DNA of 64,000 bases from an uncultured Acidimicrobiales bacterium. Lineage in GTDB: Bacteria > Actinomycetota > Acidimicrobiia > Acidimicrobiales > Bin134. The number at the start of each line of letters is the position of its first letter. Position 1 is the stretch's first letter. Below the pieces are notes generated by a model. The model worked only from the letters and a program-made list of their open reading frames with translations, searched no databases and had not been told where the DNA came from. Below are positions 16,710 through 25,805 of the stretch, in pieces. Where the stretch lies: NCBI GenBank assembly GCA_951813555.1, contig OX638344.1, positions 2,013,076 to 2,077,075 of the forward strand, written 5' to 3'. Position numbers and translations under genes: made by a program.

Positions 16710-17750
16710 TCAGCGGTCAGTGCGGCGGTGTTGGCGGCGGCGCTCGGAGCGCTCGATGGCCAGGTCGACCAGCGTCTCGATGAGCTGCGGGTAGGGGAGG
16801 CCTGATGCTTCCCACAGTTTGGGGTACATGCTGATGGGGGTGAATCCGGGGATGGTATTGACCTCGCTGAGCAGCATTCCCCTCCCGTTGGGTTCGTAGA
16901 GAAAGTCCACTCGGGCCATGCCCTCGCACCGCAGTGCCTGGTAGGCGACTACGGCCAGGCGTTGGGCTTCTTGGGTCGCGGACTCGGAGATCTGGGCGGG
17001 AACCACCAGCTTGGCGCCGTCGGTGAGGTACTTGTCGGCATAGTCATAGAATTCAGCGCCCGGCACGATCTCGCCGGGGACCGACGCCTTGGGGTCGCGG
17101 TTGCCCAGAACGGAGACTTCGATCTCCTGGCCGGTGACGGCCTCCTCGATGATCAGCGTTTGGTCGTACTGGGCGGCGGCCTCTAGTGCCTTGACCGTCT
17201 CGAATTCGGTGGTGGCCCGACTAACCCCCACCGACGATCCCATGTTGGCCGGCTTCACGAAGAGCGGCAGCCCCAACTCGGTAATCGCTTGTTCGGTCAC
17301 CGTCTCGAGGTGGTCTTCGGCTGATGCCGTTCGGTAACGGCATTGGGCCAGCCCATGCTGGGCGCACACCAGCTTGGCCATGGCCTTGTCCATGCACAAC
17401 GCCGAGGCCAGCACACCCGATCCCACATAGGGGACGTCGGCCACCTCCAGCAGCCCCTGAAGGGTGCCGTCCTCGCCCATGGGTCCGTGCACCAGGGGGA
17501 ACACCACCGTGTCGGGCTCGGCGAATATCTCGGCGGGCGCCACGCCGAGGCCGTCGGCATCCAGATGGTCGGGAAGGGGTTCGGGAAGCTCGGCCAACCG
17601 CCACTGGCCCTCTCGGGTGATGCCCAGCGCCACGACCTCGAAGCGGTCTTTGTCGGCTGCGGCGGCCACATGGCGAGCCGAGACGCAGGACACGTCGTGC
17701 TCGGCCGACCGGCCGCCGAAAAGCAGCACCAAGCGAGTGCGGTTTCCCAC
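16710..17750 (-). CDS. ddl: D-alanine--D-alanine ligase
   Basis: ATP-grasp ligase that joins two D-Ala residues for the peptidoglycan stem peptide. With GTG 17750 the protein has 346 residues, the normal size. It opens LVLLFGGRSAEHDVSCVSA (signature 1) and includes FPLVHGPMGEDGTLQG, PLFVKPANMGSSVGVSR (ATP-binding), DFLYEPNGRGMLLSEVNTIP (metal ligands) and GFTPISMYPKLW at the end. The longer open frame upstream is a shadow of murF. TACCGT lies exactly 6 nt before GTG 17750, implying a leaderless mRNA. murF starts 49 bp away in the other direction; the two products act in succession, MurF adding the D-Ala-D-Ala made by Ddl. Confidence 0.95.
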   Translation of the reverse strand: MGNRTRLVLLFGGRSAEHDVSCVSARHVAAAADKDRFEVVALGITREGQWRLAELPEPLPDHLDADGLGVAPAEIFAEPDTVVFPLVHGPMGEDGTLQGLLEVADVPYVGSGVLASALCMDKAMAKLVCAQHGLAQCRYRTASAEDHLETVTEQAITELGLPLFVKPANMGSSVGVSRATTEFETVKALEAAAQYDQTLIIEEAVTGQEIEVSVLGNRDPKASVPGEIVPGAEFYDYADKYLTDGAKLVVPAQISESATQEAQRLAVVAYQALRCEGMARVDFLYEPNGRGMLLSEVNTIPGFTPISMYPKLWEASGLPYPQLIETLVDLAIERSERRRQHRRTDR

Positions 17751-17756
17751 AGGCCG

Positions 17757-17762
17757 ACGGTA
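17757..17762 (-). promoter_or_regulatory. Candidate -10 element of ddl (TACCGT)
   Basis: TACCGT on the minus strand lies exactly 6 nt before the GTG start at 17750, the leaderless spacing repeated elsewhere in this window. Confidence 0.45.
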
Positions 17763-17798
17763 CCCCACCGCTCGGGCTGACGGTGGGAGGCTAGGGGG

Positions 17799-19121
17799 GT
17801 GAGGCTCATGGCGTCGGAAGTGGCCTTGGCGGTTGGCGGTCGACTGGTCGGCCCCGATGTCGTGGTGTCCGGCGTGTCCATCGACTCCCGGACCGTGGCG
17901 CAGGGCGAGTTGTTCGTGCCGGTGGTGGCCGAGCGAGACGGCCACGACTTCATCAGCGACGCGCTGGCCGCGGGGGCAGCGGCCTATCTGATGGCACAAT
18001 CACCCCGAGGAGAAACGGCACCCCAAGGATCCACGGCGGTGGAGGTAGACGACACCGCCGCCGCGCTGGCCGAGTTGGGACGCTTTGCCCGTAGCCGGTT
18101 CGACGGCCCGGTGGTGGGCATCACGGGTTCGGTGGGCAAGACATCGGTGAAGGACATGGCCGCCGCCGCCATCGGGGCCGTCCGATTGACCCACGCCAGC
18201 CCGATGTCGTTCAACAACGAGCTGGGGGTGCCGCTCACCTTGGCGAACCGCCCGGAGAGCGCCGAGGCGGTGGTGGTGGAGATGGGCGCCCGGGGCAAAG
18301 GCCACATCGCCTGGCTGTGCTCGCTGGGCCGGCCCACCGTGGGCGTGGTGACCGCAGTGGGGGCGGCCCACACCGAGCTGTTCGGCACCGTGGAGGCCGT
18401 GGCCGAGGCCAAAGGCGAACTGGTGGAGTCGCTGGACCCATCGGGAGTAGCAGTGCTCAACGCCGACCAGCCCCTGGTGGCGGCCATGGCTGAGCGGACC
18501 GAGGCCCGAGTGTTGACCTTTGGCCGGTCGGCGGGCGATGTGCGGGCCTCTGGGGTGGGCTTGGACGACGGGCTGTGTCCCCGGTTCCGGCTGGAGACGC
18601 CTGATGGGCAAGCCGAGGTGGCCCTGGCGGTGTGCGGCGAGCACATGGTGGACAACGCGCTGGCCGCGACGGCGGCCGCATTGGCCGTCGGGGTGGGAGT
18701 AGACGAGATCGCCGCCGGATTGGGTTCGGCCAAGCTGTCGCCGTGGCGCATGGAGGTGACCGAGCTGGCCTCGGGGGCATTGCTCATCAACGATGCCTAC
18801 AACGCCAATCCCATGTCGATGGCCGCCGGACTGCGCTCGCTAGCCGCCGTGGACCGACGCCGCCGGGTGGCGGTGCTGGGCATCATGGCCGAGCTGGGGG
18901 ACCGGGCCGCGGCCGAGCATGCCGCCATCGCCGCATTGGCTCAAGAACTGGGCATCGAGGTCGTCCCGGTGGCAACCGCCGGCTACGGCCTGCCCCCAGT
19001 AGCCAATGCAGCCGCCGCAGTAGCAGCCCTCGGGGTGGTCGACGACGACACCGCGGTATTGGTCAAAGCCAGCCGAGCCGCCGGCCTAGAAGCAGTGGCC
19101 GCGGCCTTGTCCGAAAGCTGA
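17799..19121 (+). CDS. murF: UDP-N-acetylmuramoyl-tripeptide--D-alanyl-D-alanine ligase
   Basis: Adds D-Ala-D-Ala to UDP-MurNAc-tripeptide, the last cytoplasmic step of the peptidoglycan peptide. 440 residues. The N-terminal domain has VSIDSRTVAQGELFV (about 26-40). The ATP-binding loop is GITGSVGKTS (107-116), followed by MSFNNELGVPLTL and VEMGARGKGHI. The C-terminal domain carries LINDAYNANPMSM, typical of MurF. The start is GTG 17799, with ATG 17808 as an alternative and GGGAGG at 17785-17790 upstream. No other mur genes are adjacent, so ddl-murF stands apart from the main cell-wall cluster. Confidence 0.94.
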   Translation: MRLMASEVALAVGGRLVGPDVVVSGVSIDSRTVAQGELFVPVVAERDGHDFISDALAAGAAAYLMAQSPRGETAPQGSTAVEVDDTAAALAELGRFARSRFDGPVVGITGSVGKTSVKDMAAAAIGAVRLTHASPMSFNNELGVPLTLANRPESAEAVVVEMGARGKGHIAWLCSLGRPTVGVVTAVGAAHTELFGTVEAVAEAKGELVESLDPSGVAVLNADQPLVAAMAERTEARVLTFGRSAGDVRASGVGLDDGLCPRFRLETPDGQAEVALAVCGEHMVDNALAATAAALAVGVGVDEIAAGLGSAKLSPWRMEVTELASGALLINDAYNANPMSMAAGLRSLAAVDRRRRVAVLGIMAELGDRAAAEHAAIAALAQELGIEVVPVATAGYGLPPVANAAAAVAALGVVDDDTAVLVKASRAAGLEAVAAALSES

Positions 19122-19190
19122 AGGCGGCTCCGGCTCGCAGTTGTCGTAGTGGGATGTACTGTCGGGGTTCCGGCGACTGAGGAGACGCAG

Positions 19191-20579
19191 ATGGACTTTC
19201 GGGAGCGGTCGGTGCAGGAGTGGGCCGCGGCGGTCCAGAGCCGTGAGGTGTCGGCCCGGGAGATGGTCGAAGCGTCGCTGGCGGCCATAGAGGCCCAAGA
19301 GGAGCTGAACGCCTTTGTGGCCACCGATCCCGAGCGATCGCTAGCGGAGGCCAACGAGGTCGACGCTCGGCTGGCCTCTGGCGACGAGGTCGGTCCGCTG
19401 GCCGGCATTCCTTTTGGGGTCAAGGATCTGGAGGACGCCGCCGGTTATGTGACCTCCCAGGGTTCGTTTCTGCATGCCGACGACCCGCCGGCGGAGGCCG
19501 ACAGCATTCTGGTGGAGCGGCTGCGAGCCGCGGGCGGCGTGGTGATGGGCAAGACCAACACCCCGGAGTTCGGATGGACCGGCGACACCTACAATCCCGT
19601 GTTCGGGGCCACCGGCAACCCGTGGAACCCGAAGCGCTCTCCGGGCGGGTCGTCGGGAGGCACCGCGGCCGCGCTGACCGCGGGGCTGGTGCCGCTGTGT
19701 ACCGGCTCCGACGGGGGCGGGTCGATCCGCATCCCCGCGGCGGCCTGCGGGTTCAGCGGCTTCAAGGCCAGCTTGGGCCGGGTGCCGGTGGAGGGGCCGT
19801 ACCGGCTGTGGCCCCTTTCGGTCCACGGACCGATGGCGCTGCGGGTGGCCGACGTCGCCTTCGTGCAAGACCTGGTGATGGGACCGTCGCCCCGCGACCT
19901 CGACTCATTGCCCCGTCCTGCGCATTCGTGGCGCCAGGCGCTGGACGAGGGCTGGCAGCCGAAGCGGGCGGTGTGGTGCCCATCGCCCGACGGCAACCCG
20001 TCGGATGCTGAAGTGGTGGCGGTGTGCGAGGCCGCAGTGGCCCAGATGGAGGGCGCCGGCGTGGCGGTGGAGGTCCGGGAAGAGGCCCTGTTCAACGATC
20101 CGATCTGGGAGTACGTGCTGTTGTCGGCCAACGCGGTATCGGGTGAGCTGGGCGAGCTGACCAATGAGCAGATGGAGCAGATCACCCCTGGACTGCGCTA
20201 CTACTTCGGGCTGTCCACCAGTCCCCAAGTGGCCGATTTCAACCGGGCGCTCGACATCTTCTACGCCATGTCCGAGACGCTCAACGGCGTGATGGCCGAT
20301 GCCGACTTGCTCATCACCCCCACCGTGGCGGGCCATTTTCCCGAGTGCGGAGGCCAGGGGCTGGTCAACGGCGAGCTCGTCGACAACTGGATCCGCCACA
20401 CCTACCCCTACAACTTGACCCGGCTGCCCGCGGGCAGCGTGAGGGCCGGGTTCGCCTCCGACGGCATGCCGGTAGGCCTGCAACTGGTGGGCCCCCAACT
20501 CGGCGACGTGCGGGTGCTCAAGGCTATGGCCTACTGCGAACAACTGTTCGCGCCTCCGATGTGGCCTGCGCTATCCTGA
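19191..20579 (+). CDS. Amidase (amidase signature family)
   Basis: 462 residues. It shows the amidase signature fold with the Ser-cisSer-Lys triad: Lys in GIPFGVKDLEDAAG (about residues 71-84), the Gly/Ser-rich KRSPGGSSGGTAAALTAG (about 146-163), and GSDGGGSIRIPAAACG with the nucleophilic serine. Family members hydrolyse amides to acid and ammonia; GatA of the amidotransferase complex is the closest well-known relative, but gatB and gatC are absent and the C-terminal half is not GatA-like, so a stand-alone amidase is more likely. ATG 19191 follows GAGGAGA at 19179-19185, a good ribosome-binding site. The substrate cannot be read. Confidence 0.88.
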   Translation: MDFRERSVQEWAAAVQSREVSAREMVEASLAAIEAQEELNAFVATDPERSLAEANEVDARLASGDEVGPLAGIPFGVKDLEDAAGYVTSQGSFLHADDPPAEADSILVERLRAAGGVVMGKTNTPEFGWTGDTYNPVFGATGNPWNPKRSPGGSSGGTAAALTAGLVPLCTGSDGGGSIRIPAAACGFSGFKASLGRVPVEGPYRLWPLSVHGPMALRVADVAFVQDLVMGPSPRDLDSLPRPAHSWRQALDEGWQPKRAVWCPSPDGNPSDAEVVAVCEAAVAQMEGAGVAVEVREEALFNDPIWEYVLLSANAVSGELGELTNEQMEQITPGLRYYFGLSTSPQVADFNRALDIFYAMSETLNGVMADADLLITPTVAGHFPECGGQGLVNGELVDNWIRHTYPYNLTRLPAGSVRAGFASDGMPVGLQLVGPQLGDVRVLKAMAYCEQLFAPPMWPALS

Positions 20580-20588
20580 ACGACCCCC

Positions 20589-20665
20589 GGACCGTTAGCT
20601 CAGTTGGCCAGAGCGCTCGCCTCACACGCGAGAGGTCACTGGTTCAAGTCCAGTACGGTCCACCA
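20589..20665 (+). tRNA. tRNA-Val (anticodon CAC)
   Basis: Acceptor stem GGACCGT (20589-20595) pairs with ACGGTCC (20655-20661). The anticodon stem CTCGC/GCGAG encloses loop CTCACAC, giving anticodon CAC for valine. The T loop is GGTTCAAGTCC, and CCA (20663-20665) is encoded. It lies 9 bp after the amidase stop codon. Confidence 0.95.
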
Positions 20666-20727
20666 TAATCGGCATGTGGGCGGCGCTCGCTGTGGCCTGA
20701 GAGCACTGCTTGGGCCAGACTTTGGCC

Positions 20728-21291
20728 ATGCCCACGATCACCACCAACGACCTCAAGAACGGCATGACGCTGAATCTGGATGACGGTCTGTTCAACGTGG
20801 TCGAGTTCCAGCACGTCAAGCCGGGAAAAGGCGGGGCATTTGTGCGCACCACCTTGAAGAACGCCCGCACCGGCTCCGTGGTCGACCGCACATTCCGGGC
20901 GGGGGAGAAGGTGGAGCGGGCCAACATCGACCGCCGGGAAATGCAGTACCTGTACTCCGACGGCGAGAGCTACGTGTTTATGGACAGCGAGACCTACGAC
21001 CAGCTCCACGTGGGCGCCGACGTGCTGGGCGACGCGGTCAACTACCTGGTGGAGAACAATTCGGTGATCCTCGGCATGTTCGGCGCCGAGATCGTGGGCA
21101 CCGACCTGCCCGCCGCCGTCGAGCTGGACATCGCCCAGACCGAGCCCGGCGTCCAGGGCGACCGGGTGTCGGGGGCCACCAAGCCGGCCACCTGCCAGAC
21201 CGGCTTGGTGGTGCATGTGCCGTTGTTCTTGAACCCGGGCGAGCGCATCAAGGTGGACACCCGCACCGGCGCCTATATCAGCCGGGCATGA
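20728..21291 (+). CDS. efp: Translation elongation factor P
   Basis: Relieves ribosome stalling at polyproline stretches by entering next to the P site. 187 residues in the three-domain EF-P arrangement: KOW-like N-terminal domain (TNDLKNGMTLNLDDGLFNVV), the tip loop HVKPGKGGAF with the lysine that is the modification site in many bacteria (about residue 32), then the OB domains with RREMQYLYSDGESYVFMD and GDRVSGATKPA. ATG 20728 matches the family start (MPTITTNDLKNG); the TTG at 20710 would add six unconserved residues. nusB follows after 55 bp, a common actinobacterial order. Confidence 0.96.
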   Translation: MPTITTNDLKNGMTLNLDDGLFNVVEFQHVKPGKGGAFVRTTLKNARTGSVVDRTFRAGEKVERANIDRREMQYLYSDGESYVFMDSETYDQLHVGADVLGDAVNYLVENNSVILGMFGAEIVGTDLPAAVELDIAQTEPGVQGDRVSGATKPATCQTGLVVHVPLFLNPGERIKVDTRTGAYISRA

Positions 21292-21346
21292 GCAGGCCGC
21301 ACCCTGCCATCGGAGTCCGCGGACTCTGGCCGGTGAAAACGCGACC

Positions 21347-21775
<429 letters not shown>

Positions 21776-21808
21776 AAATACCATCTCCGAACTGAACACC
21801 GGCGGGTG

Positions 21809-21814
21809 TATAGT
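21809..21814 (+). promoter_or_regulatory. Candidate -10 element of the pyr operon (TATAGT)
   Basis: TATAGT is the best promoter hexamer between nusB and pyrR. Transcription starting about 7 nt downstream would leave a leader of roughly 50 nt containing the PyrR-type site. Confidence 0.4.
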
Positions 21815-21835
21815 TCCCCAAACAGCCGTGAAGTG

Positions 21836-21866
21836 GGTCCGGTGAGGCTCACACGGATGAGAGGAA
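21836..21866 (+). promoter_or_regulatory. PyrR-binding-loop-like RNA element in the pyr leader
   Basis: The segment TCCGGTGAGGCTC (21838-21850) followed by a second purine-rich GAGAGG (21860-21865) matches the core of known PyrR binding loops (UCC-x-G-x-GAGGCU plus a later AGAGG). TCCG (21838-21841) can pair with CGGA (21854-21857). The GAGAGG also sits about 9 nt before TTG 21874 and could be the ribosome-binding site. PyrR bound with UMP would then hide that site, as reported for mycobacterial pyr leaders, or act on the hairpin at 21897-21918. Confidence 0.6.
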
Positions 21867-21873
21867 TCTGAGC

Positions 21874-22440
21874 TTGGCAGAACGCGAGCGTCGGCGAACG
21901 CCCCCGTATGGGGGCGTTTTCGTTGCCCGCACCCGGGTGATGGATGCCGACGACATCGGTCGGGCTATATGGCGCATGGCCCACGAGATTGTCGAGCGCA
22001 ACCACGGCCCCGACGGGGTGGTGCTTATCGGGCTTCAGACCGGCGGGGTTTGGCTGGCGGAGCATCTAGCTGGCACCTTGCAGGAGATCGAGGGGGAGCT
22101 TCCCCCGCTGGGCACCTTGGATGTGGCCTTCCACCGCGACGACATCGGTCTGCGGCCCCTGCTTCCCGAGGCCCCCACCCACATTCCGGTCAACCTCGAC
22201 GGCCAGGCGGTGGTGTTGGTGGATGACGTGCTGTTCACCGGGCGCACCATCCGGGCCGCGCTCGACGCCCTCACCACCTACGGCCGCCCCCGGGCGGTGC
22301 AGCTCGCGGTGATGATCGACCGGGGCCATCGGGAGCTGCCCATCCGCCCCGACTTCGTGGGCAAGAACCTGCCCACTCGCCGCGACGAGATGGTGGATGC
22401 CCACCGCGAGGGCGTGGACATCGGACGGATCGTCAAATGA
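21874..22440 (+). CDS. pyrR: Bifunctional pyr operon regulator / uracil phosphoribosyltransferase PyrR
   Basis: UMP-sensing RNA-binding regulator with a phosphoribosyltransferase fold. The PRPP-binding motif is [20 protein letters not shown] (in the second half) and the C-terminal block is [19 protein letters not shown]. From TTG 21874 the protein has 188 residues, close to the usual size of actinobacterial PyrR, and a ribosome-binding site is well placed. From ATG 21940 (or GTG 21937) it would lose the N-terminal 21-22 residues and lack such a site, but this start would leave the strong hairpin at 21897-21918 outside the coding region as an attenuator. It heads the de novo pyrimidine operon. 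Confidence 0.92.
   Translation: MAERERRRTPPYGGVFVARTRVMDADDIGRAIWRMAHEIVERNHGPDGVVLIGLQTGGVWLAEHLAGTLQEIEGELPPLGTLDVAFHRDDIGLRPLLPEAPTHIPVNLDGQAVVLVDDVLFTGRTIRAALDALTTYGRPRAVQLAVMIDRGHRELPIRPDFVGKNLPTRRDEMVDAHREGVDIGRIVK
21897..21920 (+). terminator. Strong hairpin with T-run in the pyrR 5' region (possible attenuator)
   Basis: AACGCCCCC (21897-21905) and GGGGGCGTT (21910-21918) form a perfect 9-bp stem with loop GTAT, followed by TTCGTT. It looks like an intrinsic terminator, although the T-run is interrupted. It lies 31 nt after the PyrR-binding-like element and either inside the pyrR coding region (TTG start) or in its leader (ATG 21940 start). Confidence 0.5.
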
Positions 22441-22501
22441 TCGGCGGCACTGCCGGAGGAGAGCGTCGCATGGCAGGGACGTGCAACGGAGGGATCGTCA
22501 A

Positions 22502-23440
22502 ATGAAGCACCTCCTGTCGATCAACGATCTCGGTGCAGAAGGAATCGACGAGGTATGCCGCTTGGCCGACCACTTCACCGAGGTGTCGCAGCGGCCCATC
22601 CCCAAGGTTCCCGCCCTGCGAGGCAAGACGGTGGCCATGCTGTTCTACGAGGACTCCACCCGCACCCGGCTCTCGTTCGAGGTGGCCGCCCGGCGCCTGT
22701 CGGCCGACGTCATGGGCTTCAGTGTGCCTAGTTCATCGGTGAACAAGGGGGAGTCGGTGCGCGACACGGTGAACACCATCTCGGCCATGGGCCCTAATGC
22801 CATCGTGGTGCGCCATCGGTCGGCCGGGGTGCCCCAGCAGACCGCGGCCTGGACCCATGCCAGCGTAATAAATGCCGGGGACGGCTGGCACGAGCATCCC
22901 ACCCAGGCACTGCTCGATTGCTACACAATCCGCGACCGGTTGGGATCGGTGGCCGGTCGCCGCATCGTCATCCTGGGCGATATCAAGCACTCCCGGGTGG
23001 CTCGCTCCTGTGTGATGGCGTTCACCGAGCTGGGAGCCAAGGTCACCCTGGTTGCGCCTCCTACGCTGCTGCCCCCGGCGGTGGGCTCGTGGCCGGTCGA
23101 CGTCAGCTTCAGCCTCGACGCTGTGCTTAGCGACTGCGACGTGGTGTACGGGCTGCGGGTGCAGAAAGAGCGTCAGTCTGAGGCCCTGTTGCCGTCGCTA
23201 CGGGAGTACACCGCCCAGTGGGGGCTCACGGTGGCCCGGGCGGCCCGCCTGCACCCCGACGCGCTGGTCATGCATCCCGGACCGGTGAACCGGGGAGTGG
23301 AGATCGCCCCCGAGCTGCTCGACCGGCCCAACGCCACCCTGAACGAACAGGTCCGCCACGGGGTAGCGGTGCGGATGGCCGTGCTCTACCTCCTGTTGGG
23401 CGCCGACCCCGAGCCGCGTTCGGAGGTCGACACCGCATGA
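22502..23440 (+). CDS. pyrB: Aspartate carbamoyltransferase, catalytic subunit
   Basis: Joins carbamoyl phosphate and aspartate to N-carbamoylaspartate, the second step of pyrimidine synthesis. 312 residues. Carbamoyl-phosphate motif [12 protein letters not shown] (about 50-61), [16 protein letters not shown] (about 134-149), and the aspartate-side [16 protein letters not shown] near residue 260. ATG 22502 is the start, with GGAGGG a few nt upstream; longer readings are not conserved. No pyrI regulatory subunit was seen. The stop overlaps the pyrC start (ATGA at 23437-23440). A 14-bp direct repeat links the end of pyrR with this start. Confidence 0.96.
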   Translation: MKHLLSINDLGAEGIDEVCRLADHFTEVSQRPIPKVPALRGKTVAMLFYEDSTRTRLSFEVAARRLSADVMGFSVPSSSVNKGESVRDTVNTISAMGPNAIVVRHRSAGVPQQTAAWTHASVINAGDGWHEHPTQALLDCYTIRDRLGSVAGRRIVILGDIKHSRVARSCVMAFTELGAKVTLVAPPTLLPPAVGSWPVDVSFSLDAVLSDCDVVYGLRVQKERQSEALLPSLREYTAQWGLTVARAARLHPDALVMHPGPVNRGVEIAPELLDRPNATLNEQVRHGVAVRMAVLYLLLGADPEPRSEVDTA

Positions 23441-24708
23441 GCACCGTCATCAGAGGCGGCCTGGTCGTCGACCAGACCGGAGAGCGCACCGCTGACGTGG
23501 TAGTCGACGATGGCCGGGTTGTTGCCGTCGGTCCCGACCTATCGGGCGATCTGGTGTTGGATGCCGGCGGCTGCGTAGTGGCCCCCGGATTGGTCGACCT
23601 GCACACCCACCTGCGCCAGCCCGGGGCTGAGGAGGCTGAGACCATCGAGTCTGGGGGATGGGCCGCAGTGCGGGGCGGGTTCAGCGCGGTGGTGGCGATG
23701 CCCAACACCAACCCGCCCATCGACTGCGCCGCGGTAGTGCAGGAGGTGCTGGCCCTGGGCAGCAAAGCACCGTGCGACGTATACACCTCGGGGGCCATCA
23801 CCGTGGGCCGCAGGGGGGAGCAACTGGCCCCGATGGCTGAGATGGCCGCGCTGGGCGTGCGGCTGTTCACCGACGACGGCAACGGGGTCCAATATGCCGG
23901 GCTCATGCGCCGGGCGATGGAATACGCCGCGGGGTTGGGGGCGGTGCTGGCCCAGCACTGCGAAGTCGACTCTCTGGCCGCGGGGGGCCACATGCACGAG
24001 GGGGAGTGGTCCAGCCGCCTGGGCATTCCCGGCGTGCCCGCCGAGGCCGAAGAGCTGATGGTCATGCGAGATATTGCCCTCAGCCGGTTCACTGGCGCAC
24101 CGGTCCACTTCCAGCACCTGTCCACTGGGGGCTCTGTCGCCATGGTCCGGGCCGCCCGCCAGGCCGGGGTGGAGGTCACCGCCGAAGTGGCTACCCACCA
24201 CTTCACCCTCACCGACGAGGCCTGCGCGTCCTACGACCCGGTATTCAAAGTCAACCCGCCTTTGCGCCCGGCCGATGATCGGGACGCGGTGAGGCAGGGC
24301 TTGGCTGACGGGGCGGTCGACGCCATCGCCACCGATCACGCGCCCCATCCCCCCGACGCCAAAGAGATGCCCTTTGACCAGGCACCTCCGGGGATGCTCG
24401 GACTGGAAACGGCGTTGGCACTGGTGCTGACCGAGCTCGACCTGCCGATCGCCGAGGTGGTGGGGCTGCTCAGCTGGCGCCCGGCGGCAATCGCGGGCTT
24501 GAAGGGTGTGCACGGCGGGCCGATCGCCCCCGGCTCGCCGGCCAACCTGTGCGTGTTCGACCCCAATGAGGAGTGGATCGTCGACCCCGACGACCTGGCC
24601 AGCCGGTCTCGCAACACCCCCTACGCCGGTCGCCGGGTCCGCGGCCGGGTTCGACACACCATCGTGGGTGGGCACTCGGTCTTGGTCGACCAGGAGATGA
24701 GGCCATGA
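23437..24708 (+). CDS. pyrC: Dihydroorotase (class I)
   Basis: Cyclises N-carbamoylaspartate to dihydroorotate. 423 residues. Metal ligands are visible in LVDLHTHLRQPGAEEAE (about 52-68), in the central segments ending HFQHLSTGGSVAMV and EVTAEVATHHFTLTD, and in AIATDHAPHPPDAK (about 297-310), which has the catalytic Asp. The pattern is that of the larger class I enzymes of Gram-positive bacteria. The start and stop overlap the neighbours by ATGA (23437-23440 and 24705-24708), so translation is coupled across pyrB-pyrC-carA. Confidence 0.96.
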   Translation: MSTVIRGGLVVDQTGERTADVVVDDGRVVAVGPDLSGDLVLDAGGCVVAPGLVDLHTHLRQPGAEEAETIESGGWAAVRGGFSAVVAMPNTNPPIDCAAVVQEVLALGSKAPCDVYTSGAITVGRRGEQLAPMAEMAALGVRLFTDDGNGVQYAGLMRRAMEYAAGLGAVLAQHCEVDSLAAGGHMHEGEWSSRLGIPGVPAEAEELMVMRDIALSRFTGAPVHFQHLSTGGSVAMVRAARQAGVEVTAEVATHHFTLTDEACASYDPVFKVNPPLRPADDRDAVRQGLADGAVDAIATDHAPHPPDAKEMPFDQAPPGMLGLETALALVLTELDLPIAEVVGLLSWRPAAIAGLKGVHGGPIAPGSPANLCVFDPNEEWIVDPDDLASRSRNTPYAGRRVRGRVRHTIVGGHSVLVDQEMRP

Positions 24709-25805
24709 TCCGCTCGGCAGCACTGGTGCTCAGCGACGGCGAGGTGTTCGAGGGGGAGGCCATCGGCGCCGAGCCGCCCGGCGGAGTCACCTCCGGCGAG
24801 GTGGTGTTCAATACTGTGCTCACCGGCTATCAGGAGGTGATCACCGATCCGTCCTACGCGGGCCAGATCATCACTTTCACCTATCCCCACATCGGCAACT
24901 ACGGCGTCACCCCGGACGACCACGAGAGCCGTCGCCCGTTCTGCCGCGGCGTGATCGTGCGGGACATGGCCCGCCGCCGCTCCAGCTGGCGGGCCACTGG
25001 CGACTTGGAGGCCTTCCTGGTCGAACAGGGAATCGCCGGCCTAGCTGGAGTGGACACCCGGCGGCTCACCAGCCACATCCGCGACGCCGGGGCCATGCCG
25101 GGCGCCTTCGGGACCGCGGCCGAGTCCGACCTGCGGGCCGCCGCGAAGGCCGAGCCCGGTACCGAGGGAGTGGACCTGGTGGCCACGGTGACCCGCTCCG
25201 AATCCGAGCGCTTCTCCAGCACACGGGACGACGGCCGTCCCCCCCGCCGGGTGGTGGCCCTCGACTACGGGTTGAAGGCCACCATCGTCCGCCACTTGCA
25301 GGCCATCGCCCAAGTGGAGGTGGTGCCGGCCGACACCGCGGCCGCCGACATCCTGGCCCGGCAGCCCGACGGGGTGTTCCTGTCCAACGGGCCCGGCGAC
25401 CCTACCGCCGTGGTCGGCGCGGCGGACACCATCGCCGCGCTGTTGGGCGAGGTTCCGATCTTTGGCATCTGCTTGGGCCACCAGCTCCTAGCCGCCGCGC
25501 TGGGCGGGGAGATCGAGAAGCTCCCCTTCGGCCACCACGGCGGCAACCATCCGGTCCGCAACCTGGCCACCGGCACGGTGGAGATCACCAGCCAGAACCA
25601 CAACTTCTGTGTGGCCGACGGCTCCATTCCCGGCGCCGACATCACCCACATCAACCTCAACGACCACACCGTGGAGGGCCTGCGCTGCCGCGACCTGCCC
25701 GCGTTCAGCGTGCAATACCATCCCGAAGCTGGCCCCGGCCCTCACGACTCCCGCTACCTCTTCACACTCTTTGACGAACTCATGGAGGGGGGTGACCATG
25801 CCTAG
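24705..25805 (+). CDS. carA: Carbamoyl-phosphate synthase, small (glutaminase) subunit
   Basis: Hydrolyses glutamine and passes ammonia to CarB. 366 residues. The N-terminal domain starts [18 protein letters not shown] with [20 protein letters not shown] (about 38-57). The class I glutamine amidotransferase domain has FLSNGPGDP, the nucleophile elbow [14 protein letters not shown] (about 255-268) and the His-Glu pair in [15 protein letters not shown] (about 335-350). It overlaps pyrC by 4 nt and carB by 8 nt. Confidence 0.96.
   Translation: MIRSAALVLSDGEVFEGEAIGAEPPGGVTSGEVVFNTVLTGYQEVITDPSYAGQIITFTYPHIGNYGVTPDDHESRRPFCRGVIVRDMARRRSSWRATGDLEAFLVEQGIAGLAGVDTRRLTSHIRDAGAMPGAFGTAAESDLRAAAKAEPGTEGVDLVATVTRSESERFSSTRDDGRPPRRVVALDYGLKATIVRHLQAIAQVEVVPADTAAADILARQPDGVFLSNGPGDPTAVVGAADTIAALLGEVPIFGICLGHQLLAAALGGEIEKLPFGHHGGNHPVRNLATGTVEITSQNHNFCVADGSIPGADITHINLNDHTVEGLRCRDLPAFSVQYHPEAGPGPHDSRYLFTLFDELMEGGDHA

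Noticed and set aside
17799..17999. Long N-terminal extension of the ddl frame overlapping murF
   Set aside because: The extra residues are the antisense of murF and unlike any Ddl N-terminus. GTG 17750 gives the family size and has a -10-like hexamer at leaderless spacing.
20622..20927. Minus-strand frame ending DRTGLEPVTSRV
   Set aside because: The end is antisense of the tRNA-Val gene, a familiar source of false proteins; the rest is a shadow of efp.
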